Of a stretch of 64,000 bases of DNA, positions 62,318 to 64,000 are shown one piece after another (within the stretch, counting starts at the first letter, position 1; each line of letters begins with the position of its first letter). The translations under genes and the position numbers were made by a program. Under the pieces are notes generated by a model that did not search any database, was not told where the DNA came from, and worked only from the letters and a program-made list of their open reading frames with translations. Origin of the DNA: Spirochaetaceae bacterium (lineage in GTDB: Bacteria; Spirochaetota; Spirochaetia; Treponematales; Treponemataceae); contig JAFQDD010000016.1 of NCBI GenBank assembly GCA_017416145.1, forward strand, positions 62,001 to 126,000, in the 5' to 3' direction.

Positions 62318-62953
62318 TTGAAATCAAAGAAAATTGTTTTAGTTTTTGCCTTTTTAGCTTGTGGATTTTTGGCTGCGGCCCATCCACATATGTTTTTTTC
62401 AAGCACTGAAGAATTTGTTTTTGAAAACGACAAATTGATGGGTTGTTGGCTTGAATGGACTTTTGATTCTTATTTTAGTGCTGATATTATTTACACTTAC
62501 GATTTTGACTTAAACGGGAAATTTGACGCTGAAGAAACTGATTATATTTACAATTATGCTTTTATCAATTTGAAAAATTATTATTATTTTACGTTTATTC
62601 GGCAGGGAAAAACTCGGAGCAATCCTGAAAAAGTAGAAAATTTTTCTGCTTATCAAAAAGACGGTCTTCTTGTTTACAGATTCTACATTGATTTAAGCCA
62701 GTACAAAGGCAAGGAAATTTATCTTGCAGTTTACGATTACACATATTTTTGCGACGTTCGCTATCCAGATGACCCAGTTTCTGTAGATTTTGACCCGACA
62801 AAAGTAAATGTTTCCTTTGCCATCGAGGAAAACAAGGATTATCCAGTTTATTACAATCCAATGGGAGCAGCCACTGACACAACTGTTTATTATGAATGGA
62901 AACCTGGATTACAAACTTATTATCCTCGAGAAATCCACTTAACTTATAAATAA
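62318..62953 (+). CDS. DUF1007-family periplasmic protein
   Basis: A signal peptide (KSKKIVLVFAFLACGFLAAA) is followed directly by the family hallmark HPHMFF. The segment YDFDLNGKFDAEETDYIY (calcium-loop-like Asp cluster) and GLLVYRFYIDLSQYKG are also typical. DUF1007 proteins usually accompany NicO-type metal permeases, as here. I place the start at TTG 62318 with GGGGAA upstream, because the longer frame (ATG at 62249) puts 23 residues in front of the signal peptide. Confidence 0.8.
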   Translation: MKSKKIVLVFAFLACGFLAAAHPHMFFSSTEEFVFENDKLMGCWLEWTFDSYFSADIIYTYDFDLNGKFDAEETDYIYNYAFINLKNYYYFTFIRQGKTRSNPEKVENFSAYQKDGLLVYRFYIDLSQYKGKEIYLAVYDYTYFCDVRYPDDPVSVDFDPTKVNVSFAIEENKDYPVYYNPMGAATDTTVYYEWKPGLQTYYPREIHLTYK

Positions 62954-62967
62954 TATTTGGATTTAAT

Positions 62968-64000
62968 ATGAAAAAATCAGTTTTTATTTTGATATTTAGT
63001 CTTTCTCTTTTTTCGATTTTTGGAAACCCCTTTTTTAATTCTGGTTTTGGTGGTTCCCCAACTTTACCGGCAAAAGATTCAGCTGTTGAAGGAACAGAAA
63101 CTGAATCCGGAGAATCTAATGATTCACTTGAAAAAACTGGAGAAAATCCCTCTAATCTAGAAGCTGTAAATCCAGAAGTTTCACAAAAATCTGGGCCAAA
63201 TCCTGTAATGGTTGGAAAAACCAACGAAAAGCTTTCAATTTTTCAAGGAGATTTACGGGAAAAAATTGCTAGTTTTTTTAGAAATTGGAAATCCGCTGAA
63301 GGAAGTGCAAAATCAGCAATTTTTTGGGGAATAATCGGGGTTGCATTTTTGTATGGCATTCTTCACGCAGCAGGGCCTGGTCATAGAAAAACCATTGTAT
63401 TTTCGCTTTATATTGCAAGAAAATCACCTTGGTACGAACCTTTACTCACAGGATTTTTGTTGGCGTTGCTTCACGGCGGTTGTGCCATCTTTTTAATGCT
63501 GATTTTCAAAGGAATTTCTGGCTCCATAGCTGCAAACACAAACGCCTACGCCATTTATATGGAGGGTTTTTCTTATCTTTTAATTATTGTAGTTTCGCTC
63601 TTTTTAATAATCAAAGAAACTATAGAATTTGTTATTTTTTCCAAAACTGAAAAAGCTATCGCCAAAACAAAAAATCAAAATCAAAGTAATATTCAAGAAT
63701 CTTCTGAAAATCACGAAGCAAATCTTGCTAAAAATCAAACTGAAAACCAAATTGAAAAAGGCAACAGTTCTTTTAAAGATTTAGTGCCATTTTTGATTTC
63801 TGGATTGTATCCTTGCCCTGGAGCAATCTTGGTTTTAGTTTTGTCTTTCACCTTGGATATTTTGGGACTTGGAATTGCAACCGTTTCTTTTATGTCCTTA
63901 GGAATGGCAATTCCAATCATCATTGTAGCTTATTGTGCTTGGTTTGGAAGAAAAGGCTTGTTTATGGCTCTAAAAAACAGAGAAAACGTCATCAAAAAAG
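62968..64000 (+). CDS. NicO-family nickel/cobalt permease, C-terminus off the window
   Basis: The first 344 codons are in the window. A signal-like start (MKKSVFILIFSLSLFSIFG), an acidic/Ser-rich periplasmic stretch, then membrane segments with the family motif GILHAAGPGHRKTIVFSLYIA, a second FLLALLHGGCAIFLML and SGLYPCPGAILVLVLSFTLDILGLG. A hydrophilic Asn/Gln/Glu-rich loop (about 230-265) separates the halves. It follows the DUF1007 gene by 14 bases. Metal efflux or uptake (Ni/Co, possibly Zn) cannot be told apart by sequence. Confidence 0.85.
   Translation, partial: MKKSVFILIFSLSLFSIFGNPFFNSGFGGSPTLPAKDSAVEGTETESGESNDSLEKTGENPSNLEAVNPEVSQKSGPNPVMVGKTNEKLSIFQGDLREKIASFFRNWKSAEGSAKSAIFWGIIGVAFLYGILHAAGPGHRKTIVFSLYIARKSPWYEPLLTGFLLALLHGGCAIFLMLIFKGISGSIAANTNAYAIYMEGFSYLLIIVVSLFLIIKETIEFVIFSKTEKAIAKTKNQNQSNIQESSENHEANLAKNQTENQIEKGNSSFKDLVPFLISGLYPCPGAILVLVLSFTLDILGLGIATVSFMSLGMAIPIIIVAYCAWFGRKGLFMALKNRENVIKK

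Overview
The window looks like a chromosome segment of a host-associated spirochaete of the genus Treponema. Coding is low in G+C. The evidence is a class I (archaeal-type) lysyl-tRNA synthetase, a dimeric glycyl-tRNA synthetase, a very large N-terminally extended GreA, cmk next to rpsA, many short lipoproteins and TPR proteins, and a TvpA-like lipoprotein tied to a diversity-generating retroelement (DGR). The species cannot be named from the sequence.

Layout. 1-8609 is a minus-strand housekeeping block: rpsA start, cmk, rluB-type pseudouridine synthase, scpB, scpA, folK, recA, three envelope/TPR genes and rpe. 8896-14670 is plus: a TPR gene with giant greA, then argC and azlC-azlD. 14667-16600 (minus) holds a degenerate M23-like protein and a beta-propeller. 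16681-20853 (plus) holds cdd, an HTH-EIIA fusion and a frameshifted M16 peptidase. 21101-23868 (minus) is queA, ruvB, ruvA. 24045-30113 is a sugar locus: a cytoplasmic GH30 hydrolase and a LacI regulator on plus, facing an ABC importer on minus, joined by three copies of one operator. 30555-35854 (plus) is a lipoprotein, glyS, a decayed aldo/keto reductase and argS.

35855-37861 is the most unusual part. A formylglycine-generating-enzyme-like lipoprotein ends in a variable region (VR). Just downstream lies an Asn-codon-rich, template-like copy (TR), whose differences from the VR fall mostly at TR adenines. A GAAA-loop hairpin lies between them. No reverse transcriptase or accessory gene is present, and a palindromic element interrupts the TR. 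A 16-copy heptanucleotide array and a terminator lie upstream of the lipoprotein gene.

37862-48767 holds a DUF4143 ATPase, lysS, prfA, a phosphoesterase, hisF-hisH, pyrE, a MarR regulator, an envelope protein and tyrS. 49070-52461 holds two lipoproteins; the larger, a clostripain-family peptidase, has a G9 tract inside its promoter spacer, a typical phase-variation switch. 52721-57165 holds a MurC/Mpl ligase, a sensorless hybrid histidine kinase and an acyl-CoA ligase. 57437-64000 holds secreted proteins, a large Fn3/TIG lipoprotein divergent from an XRE repressor with three evenly spaced palindromes, and a DUF1007-NicO metal pair running off the edge.

Two genome-wide habits show. First, at least seven genes have a -10 box exactly six bases before the start codon, so their mRNAs are probably leaderless. 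Second, intergenic regions carry dispersed hairpin repeats (near 20.9, 43.2 and 57.2 kb). No tRNA, rRNA, CRISPR array or insertion sequence was recognised.
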